This document shows positions 23,218 to 31,800 of a DNA stretch of 46,456 nt, piece after piece. Below the pieces are notes generated by a model. It did no database searches. It saw only the letters and a program-made list of their open reading frames with translations, and had not been told where the DNA came from. The DNA lies in the NCBI RefSeq assembly GCF_916858675.1, contig NZ_CAKASM010000029.1, positions 1 to 46,456 of the forward strand. Direction: 5' to 3'. Positions within the stretch are counted from its first letter, which is position 1. Every line of letters starts with the position of its first letter. Both the position numbers and the translations under genes were made by a program. This DNA is from Sphingomonas sp. Leaf21. Its GTDB lineage: Bacteria > Pseudomonadota > Alphaproteobacteria > Sphingomonadales > Sphingomonadaceae.

Positions 23218-25059
23218 TTACGCCGCCTTCGACCGCGCGGCGCGCTTGCGCTCGTTCGGGTCGAGGTAGCGCTTGCGCAGACGGATCGACTTCGGGGTCA
23301 CTTCGACCATTTCGTCATCGTCGATATAGGCGATCGCCTGCTCGAGCGTCATCTTCTTCGGCGGGGTCAGGCGGATGGCGTCATCCTTGCCGCCCGACGC
23401 GCGGAAGTTGGTCAGCTGCTTCGCCTTCATCGGATTGACCTCGAGGTCATCCGTCTTGGCGTTCTCGCCGATGATCATGCCCTCATAAAGGGCCTCGCCG
23501 TGACCGACGAACAGGATGCCGCGCTCTTCGAGCGGACCCAGCGCGTACCCTTGCGCTTCGCCGGCGCCGTTCGAGATCAGCACGCCGTTCTTGCGGCCTT
23601 CGATCTTGCCCTTGTGGGGGCCGTAACGCTCGAACAGGCGGTTCATGATGCCGGTGCCGCGCGTGTCCGACAGGAACTCGCCGTGGTAACCGATCATGCC
23701 GCGCGAGGGCGCGGAGAAGGTGATGCGGGTCTTGCCGCCGCCCGAGGGACGCATGTCGGTCATCTCGGCCTTGCGCAGGTTCATCTTCTCGACGACCGTG
23801 CCCGAATATTCCTCGTCCACGTCGATGATGACGGTTTCGTAGGGCTCGGTCTTCTTGCCGTCCTCGTCCTCGCCGAACAGCACGCGCGGGCGGCTGATGC
23901 CCAGCTCGAAGCCTTCGCGGCGCATCGTCTCGATCAGCACGCCCAGCTGGAGTTCGCCGCGACCGGCGACCTCGAAGCTGTCGCGGTCGTCGCTCTCGGT
24001 GACCTTCACCGCGACGTTCGACTCCGCTTCGCGCATCAGGCGGTCGCGGATCATGCGGCTGGTCACCTTTGAACCCTCACGGCCCGCCATCGGCGAGTCG
24101 TTGACGGCGAAGCGCATCGACAGCGTCGGCGGGTCGATCGGCTGCGCCTGGAGCGGCACGGTGACGCTGGTGTCGGCGATGGTGTTCGCCACGGTGGCGA
24201 CGGCCAGGCCCGCCAGCGAGATGATGTCGCCCGCCTTGGCTTCCTCGACCGGCACGCGGTCCAGGCCGCGGAACGACATGATCTTCGACGCACGCCCCGT
24301 CTCGACGATGTTGCCAGCGGCGTCGAGCGCGTGGATCGCCTGGTTCAGCTTGACCGTGCCCGAATTGACGCGGCCGGTCAGGATACGACCCAGGAAGTTA
24401 TCGCGGTCGAGCAGCGTCACCAGGAAGGTGAAGGGCACGTCCTCGACCTCGACCTTGGGCGCGGGCACGTGGTTTACGATCGTCTCGAACATCGGGATCA
24501 GCGTGCCTTCGCGCGCGTCCATGTCGGTCGAGGCATAGCCGTTGCGGCCCGAGGCGTAGAGGACGGGGAAGTCCAGCTGCTCGTCATTCGCGTCGAGCGA
24601 GACGAACAGGTCGAACACTTCGTCCAGCACTTCCTGGATACGCGCGTCGGCACGGTCGACCTTGTTGACGACGACGATCGGCTTCAGGCCCAGCGCCAGC
24701 GCCTTGCCCGTCACGAACTTCGTCTGCGGCATCGCGCCTTCCGACGAATCGACCAAGAGGACGACGCCGTCGACCATCGACAGGATGCGCTCCACCTCGC
24801 CGCCGAAGTCGGCGTGGCCGGGGGTGTCGACGATGTTGATGCGGATCGACTCGTCGCTGCCCGGCGGAGTCCAGTCGACCGAGGTCGGCTTGGCGAGAAT
24901 CGTGATCCCGCGCTCCTTTTCCAGGTCGTTGGAGTCCATCGCGCGCTCTTCGACGCGCTGGTTGTCGCGGAAGGTGCCCGACTGGCGGAACAGCTGATCG
25001 ACCAGGGTCGTCTTACCATGGTCGACGTGCGCGATGATCGCCACGTTGCGGAGGCTCAT
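23218..25059 (-). CDS. typA: Translational GTPase TypA/BipA
   Basis: A ribosome-binding GTPase of the EF-G/LepA class that supports 50S assembly and stress adaptation. The 613-residue protein opens with MSLRNVAIIAHVDHGKTTLV (G1 motif HVDHGKTT), then RGITILAKPTSVDW (switch I), DTPGHADFGGEV (G3) and NKVDRADA (G4). EF-G-like domains II, III and V and the TypA-specific C-terminal domain follow (YIDDDEMVEVTPKSIRLRKRYLDPNERKRAAR). ATG at 25059 is chosen because the conserved N terminus starts there; 30 extra in-frame codons upstream show no similarity. Confidence 0.97.
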   Translation of the reverse strand: MSLRNVAIIAHVDHGKTTLVDQLFRQSGTFRDNQRVEERAMDSNDLEKERGITILAKPTSVDWTPPGSDESIRINIVDTPGHADFGGEVERILSMVDGVVLLVDSSEGAMPQTKFVTGKALALGLKPIVVVNKVDRADARIQEVLDEVFDLFVSLDANDEQLDFPVLYASGRNGYASTDMDAREGTLIPMFETIVNHVPAPKVEVEDVPFTFLVTLLDRDNFLGRILTGRVNSGTVKLNQAIHALDAAGNIVETGRASKIMSFRGLDRVPVEEAKAGDIISLAGLAVATVANTIADTSVTVPLQAQPIDPPTLSMRFAVNDSPMAGREGSKVTSRMIRDRLMREAESNVAVKVTESDDRDSFEVAGRGELQLGVLIETMRREGFELGISRPRVLFGEDEDGKKTEPYETVIIDVDEEYSGTVVEKMNLRKAEMTDMRPSGGGKTRITFSAPSRGMIGYHGEFLSDTRGTGIMNRLFERYGPHKGKIEGRKNGVLISNGAGEAQGYALGPLEERGILFVGHGEALYEGMIIGENAKTDDLEVNPMKAKQLTNFRASGGKDDAIRLTPPKKMTLEQAIAYIDDDEMVEVTPKSIRLRKRYLDPNERKRAARSKAA

Positions 25060-25190
25060 GCAAATTTCTCTTGTTCGGAGGGTATGTCGCCGCGCGCCAT
25101 AGCCCAAAGCTCGGCAAAGCGAAAGGGTGGCGCCGATATTGCGGCGCACAACGGTTTCGAACGGCTAAAACGCGGATCGTTCGGACAAGT

Positions 25191-25211
25191 TCCTCCCCGG
25201 CACGGGGAGGA
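25191..25211. terminator. Hairpin directly after the M16 peptidase gene
   Basis: TCCTCCCC (25191-25198) and GGGGAGGA (25204-25211) pair perfectly over 8 bp, touching the stop codon of the leftward peptidase gene. There is no T run. The arms resemble the ends of the REP-like elements at 10.2 and 41.4 kb, so it may be a solo unit of that repeat family that acts as a terminator. Confidence 0.5.
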
Positions 25212-28169
25212 TTACCTGGCCCTTGGCACCACCTTCAGCGACCAGTCCTTGTCCGGCCGGAGATATTTGGCGGCCACCGCCTGGATGTCGGCGGGCCCGA
25301 TCGAGACGAAGTCCTGCGCCAGCCGCTTGGTCGCCTCCAGCCGCTGCGGGTCATAGGCCGCACCCGCCAGACGCTGCATCCAGAACTGGTTGCCTGACGC
25401 CATGCGGGCCAGCCGCTGCGCCATGGGCCGCTTTATCCGTTGCAGTTCGTCAGCGTCGATCGGCTTGGCGGCCAGGTCGGCGGCGATGGCGCGCGCGGTG
25501 GTCAGGAAGACATCGACCTTGTCGGGCGCGACCATGCCGATCGCGATCATCCGCCCGCCGTCGGGCAGCCCGACCGGCCACTGGCTGGCCACCTGCGGGC
25601 TGTAGCTCAACCCCGCCTTGGAGCGGAGCTGGTCCATCAGCCGGTCGGAGAAGACCTGCGCCAGCACGTCGAGGCGGTTGCGATCCTTGTCGTCCGCCGA
25701 ACCGCCGCCGGTCGGCCAGGCGATGATCGCCGCCGCCTGATCCGCCGGACCGGTATGTGTCCGCACGACCGGCGCGTCGACATGCGCGGGGAAGCGGACC
25801 GGCGGCACCGGGCCGGTCGCCGCGGCCCGCGCCGGGATCGCGCCGAAGCTGTTCGCCACCGCCGCGATCGCCTCGTCCGCCTTCACGTCGCCGAACACCG
25901 ACACCTCGATCGGGCCGGTGGCGAGCAGTGGCGCCCACAGCGCCTTGAAGCTTTCCGGCGTGGTCGCCTCGATCGCGTTGCGCGGCGGCGTGCCCCAGCG
26001 CGGATCGCCATCGCGCAGCAGCCGCTCCAGATCATGCCCCAGCACCCCGTCGGGCGAGGAATCGAAACCGTCATAGCCCGCCAGCATCGCCGCCTTGGCG
26101 CGCGTCACCGGTGCCGCGTCCCAGCGCGGCGCGACCAGCTTGGCCGCCATCAGCTTCAGATTGTCGGCATAATCGTCGGGCGAACTGAGCGCGTTGAACG
26201 AAAAGGCATCGTCGTCGATGTCGAAGTCCATGCCCATTCGCCGCCCGGCGGTCAGCCGGTCGAGATCGTCCTGGTTGAACTTGCCGATCCCCCCGGCGAC
26301 CAGTGCGAGGTCGCCGGCCCAGGCGGGCGTCTCGCGATCGGCGGGAAGCGCGTCGTAGCCACGCCCGAACCGCACGCGCAGATAGATGCGCGCCGTCTCG
26401 CCGTCATTGGCGAGCAGCAGCAGCCGCGTACCGTTGGCGAACGTGATCTTCTCCAGCCCCAGCTCGGCGATCTTCTCGCGCGACACGACCTTGCCCGGCG
26501 TGCCCAGCTTGGGGAGCTGCGCGAAGCTGACATTCCCCTGGCGATGACGATCCGCGGCGAGCGGGCGGACATCGGCCTTGAGCGCGGCGGTCAGCCGGGC
26601 GACCGCGTCGGGCTCGGGTGCGCGGGTGTTGACCAGCGCGCGGGTCGCCGTGCCCTGGAAGATCTTGCGCGTCGACGCCAGGATCGAATCCGGCGTGAAC
26701 ATCTTCTTGTCGATCGCCTGGCGGAGGATCTGATAGCTCGTCTCGGGCGCTGTCACCGTCTCGCGGATGTCGAGCGCGCCGACCATGTCGTCGGCCTGCT
26801 TGGCCCCCGCCTCGACCCGCGCCGTCTCCACCTGCGTCCGCAGGATGGCGTCGTAATCGGCGAGCTCGCGATCGATCTCCCCCTGGCTCGGCTTGTTCGT
26901 CATCGCGGAGGCGATCACGGCGCGCACGTCCTTCAGCGCGGCCTCCCAATTGTCGCCGATCGGCACGACGTTGACGGTGGTCACATTGGCCGAGCGCGAC
27001 ACGTCGTCCAGCGCGACGCTGGCCTGCAGGAAGCTGCCCCCCGCCCGTGCGCGATTCTCCAGTCGACGGCTGATCAGGCGCGCGGCGACCATGTCGACCA
27101 TCCGCTTCTGATTGAAGATCGCGGTATCGTCCTGATAATGCCAGGGGCGGAGCACCGCCATCGCGACCACCGGCGGCATCGCCGGTTCGACCAGCGCGCC
27201 CGCGACGGCGGCATCCGCCTTGGGGGTGCCGAAATCGGGAGCGGGCGGCTTGGGGCCGACACCCTGCCAGTCGCCGAAATTCTTGGCGACCAGCCGCGCG
27301 AACAACAGCGGGTCGAGATCGCCCGAGATGATCACCACGGTGTTTTCCGGGCGATACCAGCGGTCGTGGAAGGCGCGGACCGTCTCGGGCGTCGCCGCCT
27401 CCAGCGTCTTGAGCTGGCCGATCGGCGACCGCTCGGCGAGCGGCTGTCCGGCGAAGAACGTCTCGCGCAGCTTGTCCGAATAGCGGACCTGCGGGCCCGG
27501 CTGCTCACGGCGTTCGGCCAGCACCACCGGCCGCTCGGCGTTCAGCGCCTGATCGGTGAGCGACGGCGCCGACATCATGCCGGCCAGGATCTTCAGGCTT
27601 TCGTCCAGCCCCTGCTCGGTCGCGCCCGGCAGGTCGAGCTGATAGACGGTCTGGGTCGGCGTGGTCGACGCGTTGGAATCCGATCCGAAGGTGGCGCCCA
27701 GACGCTGCCAGATACGCTTGGCCTCGCCATCGGGCACATGCTGCGACCCGCGGAAGGAGAGATGCTCGATCAGATGCGCGAAGCCGCGCTCCGAATCGCG
27801 TTCGTTGAGCGAACCCGCGTCGATCCGCACGCGCACCGCGACCTGCCCCGGCGGCACGCCGTTGCGCCGCACCGCATAGCGCAGGCCGTTGGGCAGCGTG
27901 CCGAACTTCCACGCCTTGTCCTGCGGCAGGTCCGAATCCTTGTAGAGCCAGGGGCTCTGGTCGACGCCCGGGATCGGCGGCAGCGGGGCGAGCGGATCGC
28001 GGGCCGCGTCCTGCGGCGCGGTCGCGACCGTCGCGGCGACGGGCATTCCCTGCGGGACCGAGCGATCGTCGGTCCGGTTGGTCGGGGGAGCCTGGCCGAT
28101 GACAGGAAGCGCCAGCCCAAGAAGGACCGGCAGGGCAAGACAGCGCAATGCGCGGGACGGAAACGCCAT
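25212..28169 (-). CDS. Secreted M16 family zinc metallopeptidase (PqqL/pitrilysin type)
   Basis: A 985-residue peptidase with a signal peptide (MAFPSRALRCLALPVLLGLALPVIGQA) and the four-domain layout of M16 enzymes. The inverted zinc motif His132-Leu-Ile-Glu135-His136 lies in RGFAHLIEHLSFRGS, and the later glutamate ligand is in ERPVVLAERREQPG. The second half (about residues 500-950, with YDALPADRETPAWAGDLALVAGG and GLSYSPQVASQWP) has no HxxEH and is the usual inactive partner repeat. Such clamshell enzymes degrade peptides in the periplasm. ATG at 28169 is preceded by GAGGGGGC; codons farther upstream are unlikely to be used. It is followed by a hairpin. Confidence 0.93.
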   Translation of the reverse strand: MAFPSRALRCLALPVLLGLALPVIGQAPPTNRTDDRSVPQGMPVAATVATAPQDAARDPLAPLPPIPGVDQSPWLYKDSDLPQDKAWKFGTLPNGLRYAVRRNGVPPGQVAVRVRIDAGSLNERDSERGFAHLIEHLSFRGSQHVPDGEAKRIWQRLGATFGSDSNASTTPTQTVYQLDLPGATEQGLDESLKILAGMMSAPSLTDQALNAERPVVLAERREQPGPQVRYSDKLRETFFAGQPLAERSPIGQLKTLEAATPETVRAFHDRWYRPENTVVIISGDLDPLLFARLVAKNFGDWQGVGPKPPAPDFGTPKADAAVAGALVEPAMPPVVAMAVLRPWHYQDDTAIFNQKRMVDMVAARLISRRLENRARAGGSFLQASVALDDVSRSANVTTVNVVPIGDNWEAALKDVRAVIASAMTNKPSQGEIDRELADYDAILRTQVETARVEAGAKQADDMVGALDIRETVTAPETSYQILRQAIDKKMFTPDSILASTRKIFQGTATRALVNTRAPEPDAVARLTAALKADVRPLAADRHRQGNVSFAQLPKLGTPGKVVSREKIAELGLEKITFANGTRLLLLANDGETARIYLRVRFGRGYDALPADRETPAWAGDLALVAGGIGKFNQDDLDRLTAGRRMGMDFDIDDDAFSFNALSSPDDYADNLKLMAAKLVAPRWDAAPVTRAKAAMLAGYDGFDSSPDGVLGHDLERLLRDGDPRWGTPPRNAIEATTPESFKALWAPLLATGPIEVSVFGDVKADEAIAAVANSFGAIPARAAATGPVPPVRFPAHVDAPVVRTHTGPADQAAAIIAWPTGGGSADDKDRNRLDVLAQVFSDRLMDQLRSKAGLSYSPQVASQWPVGLPDGGRMIAIGMVAPDKVDVFLTTARAIAADLAAKPIDADELQRIKRPMAQRLARMASGNQFWMQRLAGAAYDPQRLEATKRLAQDFVSIGPADIQAVAAKYLRPDKDWSLKVVPRAR

Positions 28170-28356
28170 GCCCCCTCTTACCCCGTGGGTCGCCGCTTCG
28201 CCAGCCGCCCCTAAATCGCCTTGATCGCAGGCCTTCGCCGTCCGCCGCGCCATCATTTGGGCGCACTATGCCGCTAATCCCCATGTCACTGATCCCGCGT
28301 GACAAGGGCCGAGCAACGCCCGGGCGCGGGGACAGTCCGGGGATGTACGGAACGTG

Positions 28357-29136
28357 ATGACCAAGTCGATGAAGGCCGGTGCCCGGCATCGGGCCTCGGC
28401 CACAATATGGCATGAATCGGGCGACGCCGCGCAGAGCGCGACGCTGCTCGCGCCCCAGCCCGGCGCCGATGATTCGAACCGGGTCGGGCGCGTCGCGACA
28501 CTGCACGCCCTGCCTGCCGCCCGGGCTTCGCTCCCCCCTGCGACCTGCCCCGACGATGCGCGAACGCTTCGCCACCGCATCGGCCGCCTGTTCGACGGAC
28601 TGATCGCGTCGCAGTCGCTGGCGGCCACCGATCCGGTACTCGATGTGCGCGACTTCGCCTGGACCGCATTGCTGCGGCGCGACTGGCGCGCGATTCGCGA
28701 GGAAGCCGTCGCGACGGCCCAGAATGGCCTGACGCCACTCTGGCGCGATGGCGCCGCGACGGCCGATCATGCGCAGCGATGCCCGCACACCCTGGCCGCG
28801 CTCCACGCCATTCCCGGCCTGTACGACGCCGCCTTCGCCACGCTCGCGCCCGGTATACACATCCCCGCGCGACGCGGCGCCACCAAGGGCCTGATCACCT
28901 GTCACCTCGGGCTGGTCGTGCCGCGCGACGGCGGCGCCCGGATGCGGGTCCGCGACCGGATCCTGCGCTGGGCCGAGGGCGAGACGCTGATCTTCGACGA
29001 CAGCTTCGATCACGAGATCCATAACGACGCCGGGGGACAGCGGATCGTCCTGCGCATCCGCTTCGCGCGCCCGCTGCGCCGCCCGGGACAATGGGCCGCA
29101 GCGGCGGCGCTCCGGCTCCTGCCGGGGCGGATCTAG
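28357..29136 (+). CDS. Aspartyl/asparaginyl beta-hydroxylase domain protein
   Basis: A 259-residue protein whose C-terminal half (about 140-245) matches the aspartyl/asparaginyl beta-hydroxylase family, Fe(II)/2-oxoglutarate-dependent oxygenases. Landmarks are HIPARRGATKGLITCHLGLVVP with the first metal histidine, WAEGETLIFDDSFDHEIHND with the second His, and RIVLRIRFARP with the 2-oxoglutarate-binding Arg. The first 90 residues are variable and may be disordered. A GTG one codon upstream (28354) is an alternative start. In bacteria such enzymes modify lipid A, peptides or small molecules; the substrate here is unknown and the neighbours give no clue. Confidence 0.85.
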   Translation: MTKSMKAGARHRASATIWHESGDAAQSATLLAPQPGADDSNRVGRVATLHALPAARASLPPATCPDDARTLRHRIGRLFDGLIASQSLAATDPVLDVRDFAWTALLRRDWRAIREEAVATAQNGLTPLWRDGAATADHAQRCPHTLAALHAIPGLYDAAFATLAPGIHIPARRGATKGLITCHLGLVVPRDGGARMRVRDRILRWAEGETLIFDDSFDHEIHNDAGGQRIVLRIRFARPLRRPGQWAAAAALRLLPGRI

Positions 29137-29183
29137 GGGCGGCCGACGCTATCTTGCGAACGCTCTATTGCCGACGTCCTTCT

Positions 29184-29268
29184 GTTCCCCCGCGCAGGCG
29201 GGGGTCCAGTGTCTTGAGCCCAAGCGTTCGTCCCGCTTGGCTCTGGCCCCCCGCCTGCGCGGGGGAAC
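29184..29268. repeat. Long palindromic repeat (PACAGE-type)
   Basis: A 21-base arm, GTTCCCCCGCGCAGGCGGGG plus one G (29184-29204), is repeated perfectly and inverted at 29248-29268. Adjacent TCCAG/CTGG lengthens the stem, and the 43-base loop contains a second imperfect hairpin (GAGCCCAAGCG/CGCTTGGCTC). Translated either way it gives PACAGE, a string that recurs in intergenic repeats of many sphingomonads. It fills the gap between the hydroxylase and nifU-like genes, with arms unlike those of the elements at 10.2 and 41.4 kb. Confidence 0.75.
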
Positions 29269-29415
29269 GGCGAATTTGCCTGTATGGGCGCGACTTCGGC
29301 ACCGAAGCCTGTCCAGGGGAGAGGGAAGAAAGGGGAATGTCGGCTCGCTCAGCTTATTCGCCGGAAACGCATCCTTTCCGCCGCGCTGCTTGATCCCCGT
29401 CGCGACCCGCGCCAC

Positions 29416-29997
29416 ATGGGGGACATGCTGATCGAGACCGAACCCACGCCCAACCCGGCGACGCTGAAATTCCTGCCCGGCCGCAAGGTTATGGACAGCG
29501 GAACCCGCGATTTCGCCTCGCCCGAGGAAGCCGCCGCCAGCCCGCTGGCCGAGGCGATCTTCAATCTGGGCGACGTCACCGGCGTATTCTTCGGTCGCGA
29601 CTTCGTCTCGGTCACGGTCGCGCCCGGCACCGACTGGTCCGAGGTCAAGCCCGACGTGCTCGGCATCCTGCTCGACCATTTCTCGGCGCAGATGCCGCTG
29701 TTCCGTCAGGGCGCCGCCGATTTCGAGGTGCCGTCGGACGACGCCAGCTTCACCGACGATCCCGAAGATGCCGACATCGTCGCCCAGATCCGCGAGCTGA
29801 TCGACACCCGCGTCCGCCCCGCCGTCGCCAATGACGGCGGCGACATCGTCTATCGCGGCTTCGACAAGGGCAAGGTCTATCTCAAGATGCAGGGCGCCTG
29901 CGCCGGATGCCCCTCTTCGACCGCGACGCTCAAGAACGGCATCGAGCAACTGCTTCGCCATTATGTCCCCGAAGTTACCGAAGTGAGGGCCGTCTGA
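29416..29997 (+). CDS. NifU family Fe-S cluster scaffold/carrier protein
   Basis: Two domains: an N-terminal Scaffold/NFU-N domain (ETEPTPNPATLKFLPGRKV) and a C-terminal NifU domain with the cluster-binding CxxC in QGACAGCPSSTATLKNGIE. It should carry or assemble 4Fe-4S clusters for apo-enzymes; MiaB, encoded 4 kb downstream, is a plausible client. ATG 29425 (MLIETEPT) is an equally reasonable start. The gene begins after the long palindrome, and its stop overlaps the start of the RutE-like gene (TGATG), so it heads the rightward unit that continues to rimI. Confidence 0.92.
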   Translation: MGDMLIETEPTPNPATLKFLPGRKVMDSGTRDFASPEEAAASPLAEAIFNLGDVTGVFFGRDFVSVTVAPGTDWSEVKPDVLGILLDHFSAQMPLFRQGAADFEVPSDDASFTDDPEDADIVAQIRELIDTRVRPAVANDGGDIVYRGFDKGKVYLKMQGACAGCPSSTATLKNGIEQLLRHYVPEVTEVRAV

Positions 29998-30587
29998 TGA
30001 ACCCGATCGACGACGCCAGCCTCGACCGGCTGTTCCGCGAGGGCCGGACGTTCAACCATTATCTCGACACCCCCGTCACCCAGGACGTGATCCACGCCCT
30101 GTGGGATCTCGTGAAGATGGCCCCGACCTCGACCAACCAGAGCCCGGCGCGGTTCGTCTGGTGCCTGAGCCAGGAGGCGAAGGACAGGCTGGCCGATTGC
30201 GCGACCGGCAGCAACCCGGACAAGATCCGCGCCGCGCCCGCCGCGGTCGTGATCGGCATGGACGTGAATTTCCACGAGACTCTGCCGCAGCTCTTCCCGC
30301 ACGTCGATGCGAGGAGCTGGTTCGAGGGCAATACCGAACTGCGTGAGGCATCGGCCTTTCGCAACAGCTCGCTCCAGGGCGCCTATCTGATCCTCGCCGC
30401 GCGCGCGCTGGGGCTGGATACCGGCGCGATGTCGGGCTTCGACCAGGGCGCGGTGGACAAGGCGTTCTTCGCCGACCAGCCGGGCGTGCGCTCGAACTTC
30501 ATCGCCACCATCGGCTATGGCGACCGCAGCACGCTCCATCCGCGCAACCCGCGTCTGGCGTTCGAACAAGCCAACCGCATCGTCTGA
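29997..30587 (+). CDS. Malonic semialdehyde reductase / nitroreductase (RutE/HadB-like)
   Basis: A 196-residue FMN-dependent nitroreductase-fold protein of the RutE/HadB subgroup. Visible are LVKMAPTSTNQSPARFVW (FMN phosphate-binding), DKIRAAPAAVVIGMD, FRNSSLQGAYLILAARALGLDTGAMSGFD and FIATIGYGD. RutE reduces 3-oxopropanoate in pyrimidine breakdown, but no other rut gene is near, so a general quinone or aldehyde reductase role is as likely. The start overlaps the nifU-like stop by one base, and tsaB follows 8 bases after the stop. Confidence 0.88.
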   Translation: MNPIDDASLDRLFREGRTFNHYLDTPVTQDVIHALWDLVKMAPTSTNQSPARFVWCLSQEAKDRLADCATGSNPDKIRAAPAAVVIGMDVNFHETLPQLFPHVDARSWFEGNTELREASAFRNSSLQGAYLILAARALGLDTGAMSGFDQGAVDKAFFADQPGVRSNFIATIGYGDRSTLHPRNPRLAFEQANRIV

Positions 30588-30595
30588 GCCATACT

Positions 30596-31234
30596 TTGCG
30601 CACGCTGGTCATCGATACCGCCACCGCCGCCTGCTCGGTCGCCCTGCTCGATGGCGACCGGATCATCGGGCGCGCGCATGACGTGGTCGGGCGCGGCCAT
30701 GCCGAAAAGCTGGTGCCGATGATCGCGATGCTGCCCGATGGCGGGCGTGCCGAGCGGATCCTGGTCGATTGCGGCCCCGGCAGCTTCACCGGCATCCGGG
30801 TCGGCATCGCCGCCGCGCGCGGACTCGCGCTGGGCTGGGATGTCACCGCATCCGGGTACAGCTCGCTGGCGCTGGTCGCCGCCGCCTTCTTCGCACGGCA
30901 TGGAGACGACCATGTGTCGATCGTACTGGAGGGCGGACATGGCGAGGTGTTCGTCCAGCCCTTCGCCCGCGACCTCACCGCGCTCGCCCCCTTCGCCTCG
31001 ATGAAGCCCGATGCCGCACTGGCCTCGCTCGAGGGGCGCCGGGCGGTCGGCAATGGCGTCCGCTGGCTCACCGCGCTCGACGCCGCGATGCCGGTGATCG
31101 ACGCGCTGCCCGACGCGGGCGAGGCATGGCGGCTGCCTTCCGCGCTGACCGACCTGCCCCCCCGCCCCGTCTATGGTCGCGCACCCGACGCCAAGCTGCC
31201 CGGCGGAATCACCCCGCCCGGGCTTGCCGCCTGA
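30596..31234 (+). CDS. tsaB: tRNA threonylcarbamoyladenosine biosynthesis protein TsaB
   Basis: Scaffold partner of TsaD and TsaE in making t6A37 on ANN-decoding tRNAs. It is an ASKHA-fold protein of 212 residues: LVIDTATAACSVALLDGDRII (N-terminal motif), GRGHAEKLVPMIAML and DCGPGSFTGIRVGIAAARGLALG, which is the family's best-known segment. The start must be a TTG (30596), since the conserved first strand begins there and no ATG or GTG lies upstream before it. The stop overlaps the rimI ATG (TGATG). tsaD and tsaE are not in the window. Confidence 0.93.
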   Translation: MRTLVIDTATAACSVALLDGDRIIGRAHDVVGRGHAEKLVPMIAMLPDGGRAERILVDCGPGSFTGIRVGIAAARGLALGWDVTASGYSSLALVAAAFFARHGDDHVSIVLEGGHGEVFVQPFARDLTALAPFASMKPDAALASLEGRRAVGNGVRWLTALDAAMPVIDALPDAGEAWRLPSALTDLPPRPVYGRAPDAKLPGGITPPGLAA

Positions 31235-31704
31235 TGGCGAGCGTCAGCCTGACACTGCGCGGCGGCGACGCGCGCGATGCCGGGGTGGTCGAGGAACTGA
31301 TGGCGGCCGCCTTCGATCCGCAATGGGGGGAGGCCTGGACCCGGGCGCAATTGCTGGGCGTGATGGTGATGCCCGGTATCCAGTTGCTGATCGCCGAGGC
31401 GGGTGGAGAGGCGGCGGGCTTCGCGCTGACCCGGTCGGTGATGGACGAGGCGGAGCTGCTGCTGCTCGGCGTCGTCCCCGGGCATCGGCGCAGCGGCATC
31501 GCCAGCGCCCTGATCGAGATGGCCGCCGCCGACTGTGCCGCGCGCGGGGTGATCATGCTCCATTTGGAGGTGCGGGCGAACAATCCGGCGATCCAGTTCT
31601 ACACGGCCCATGGCTTCGCCAAATGCGGCGAGCGGCGTAATTACTACAAGGGCGCGGACGGGCAGCATTATGATGCCCATACCTATGCCCGCGCGATCGC
31701 CTGA
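31234..31704 (+). CDS. rimI: Ribosomal protein bS18 alanine N-acetyltransferase-like GNAT
   Basis: A 156-residue GNAT enzyme. LLLLGVVPGHRRSGIASALI is the acetyl-CoA pyrophosphate loop (R/Q-x-x-G-x-A), followed by LHLEVRANNPAIQFYTAHGFAKCGERRNYY, which is the RimI-type C-terminal signature. RimI acetylates the N-terminal alanine of ribosomal protein S18; the tsaB-rimI pairing is widespread and supports this name over a generic GNAT. The start overlaps the tsaB stop. Confidence 0.9.
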   Translation: MASVSLTLRGGDARDAGVVEELMAAAFDPQWGEAWTRAQLLGVMVMPGIQLLIAEAGGEAAGFALTRSVMDEAELLLLGVVPGHRRSGIASALIEMAAADCAARGVIMLHLEVRANNPAIQFYTAHGFAKCGERRNYYKGADGQHYDAHTYARAIA

Positions 31705-31722
31705 CTCGTCCGCTTTCAAGTT

Positions 31723-31737
31723 ATTGCGAGTCGCTAT
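31723..31737. promoter_or_regulatory. Candidate Fur/Mur box (7-1-7)
   Basis: ATTGCGA-G-TCGCTAT is a 7-1-7 inverted repeat with one mismatch, the usual geometry of Fur-family sites. TCGCAAT at 31745-31751 gives a further perfect match to the left arm. The site is 63 bases before the fur/mur start, so autoregulation is a reasonable inference. Confidence 0.5.
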
Positions 31738-31800
31738 CCTCTTTTCGCAATAGCGCTTTGCGCGTAGAGAGGAGCCTGCCCCGAGGAGTTACAGGTTACC

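Noticed and set aside
25440..28214. A 924-codon open frame on the plus strand opposite the M16 peptidase gene
   Set aside because: It is the antisense shadow of a high-GC gene: composition rich in Arg/His/Asp/Gln, no motifs, and the minus-strand frame has a full M16 protein with signal peptide and HxxEH.
29149..29415. An N-terminal extension or extra gene across the palindrome before the nifU-like gene
   Set aside because: The frame passes through the long inverted repeat and has no similarity; the NifU family starts at the ETEPTPNPATLKF segment.
29997..30587. Rut pyrimidine-degradation operon
   Set aside because: Only a RutE-like reductase is present, without rutA, B, C, D, F or G.
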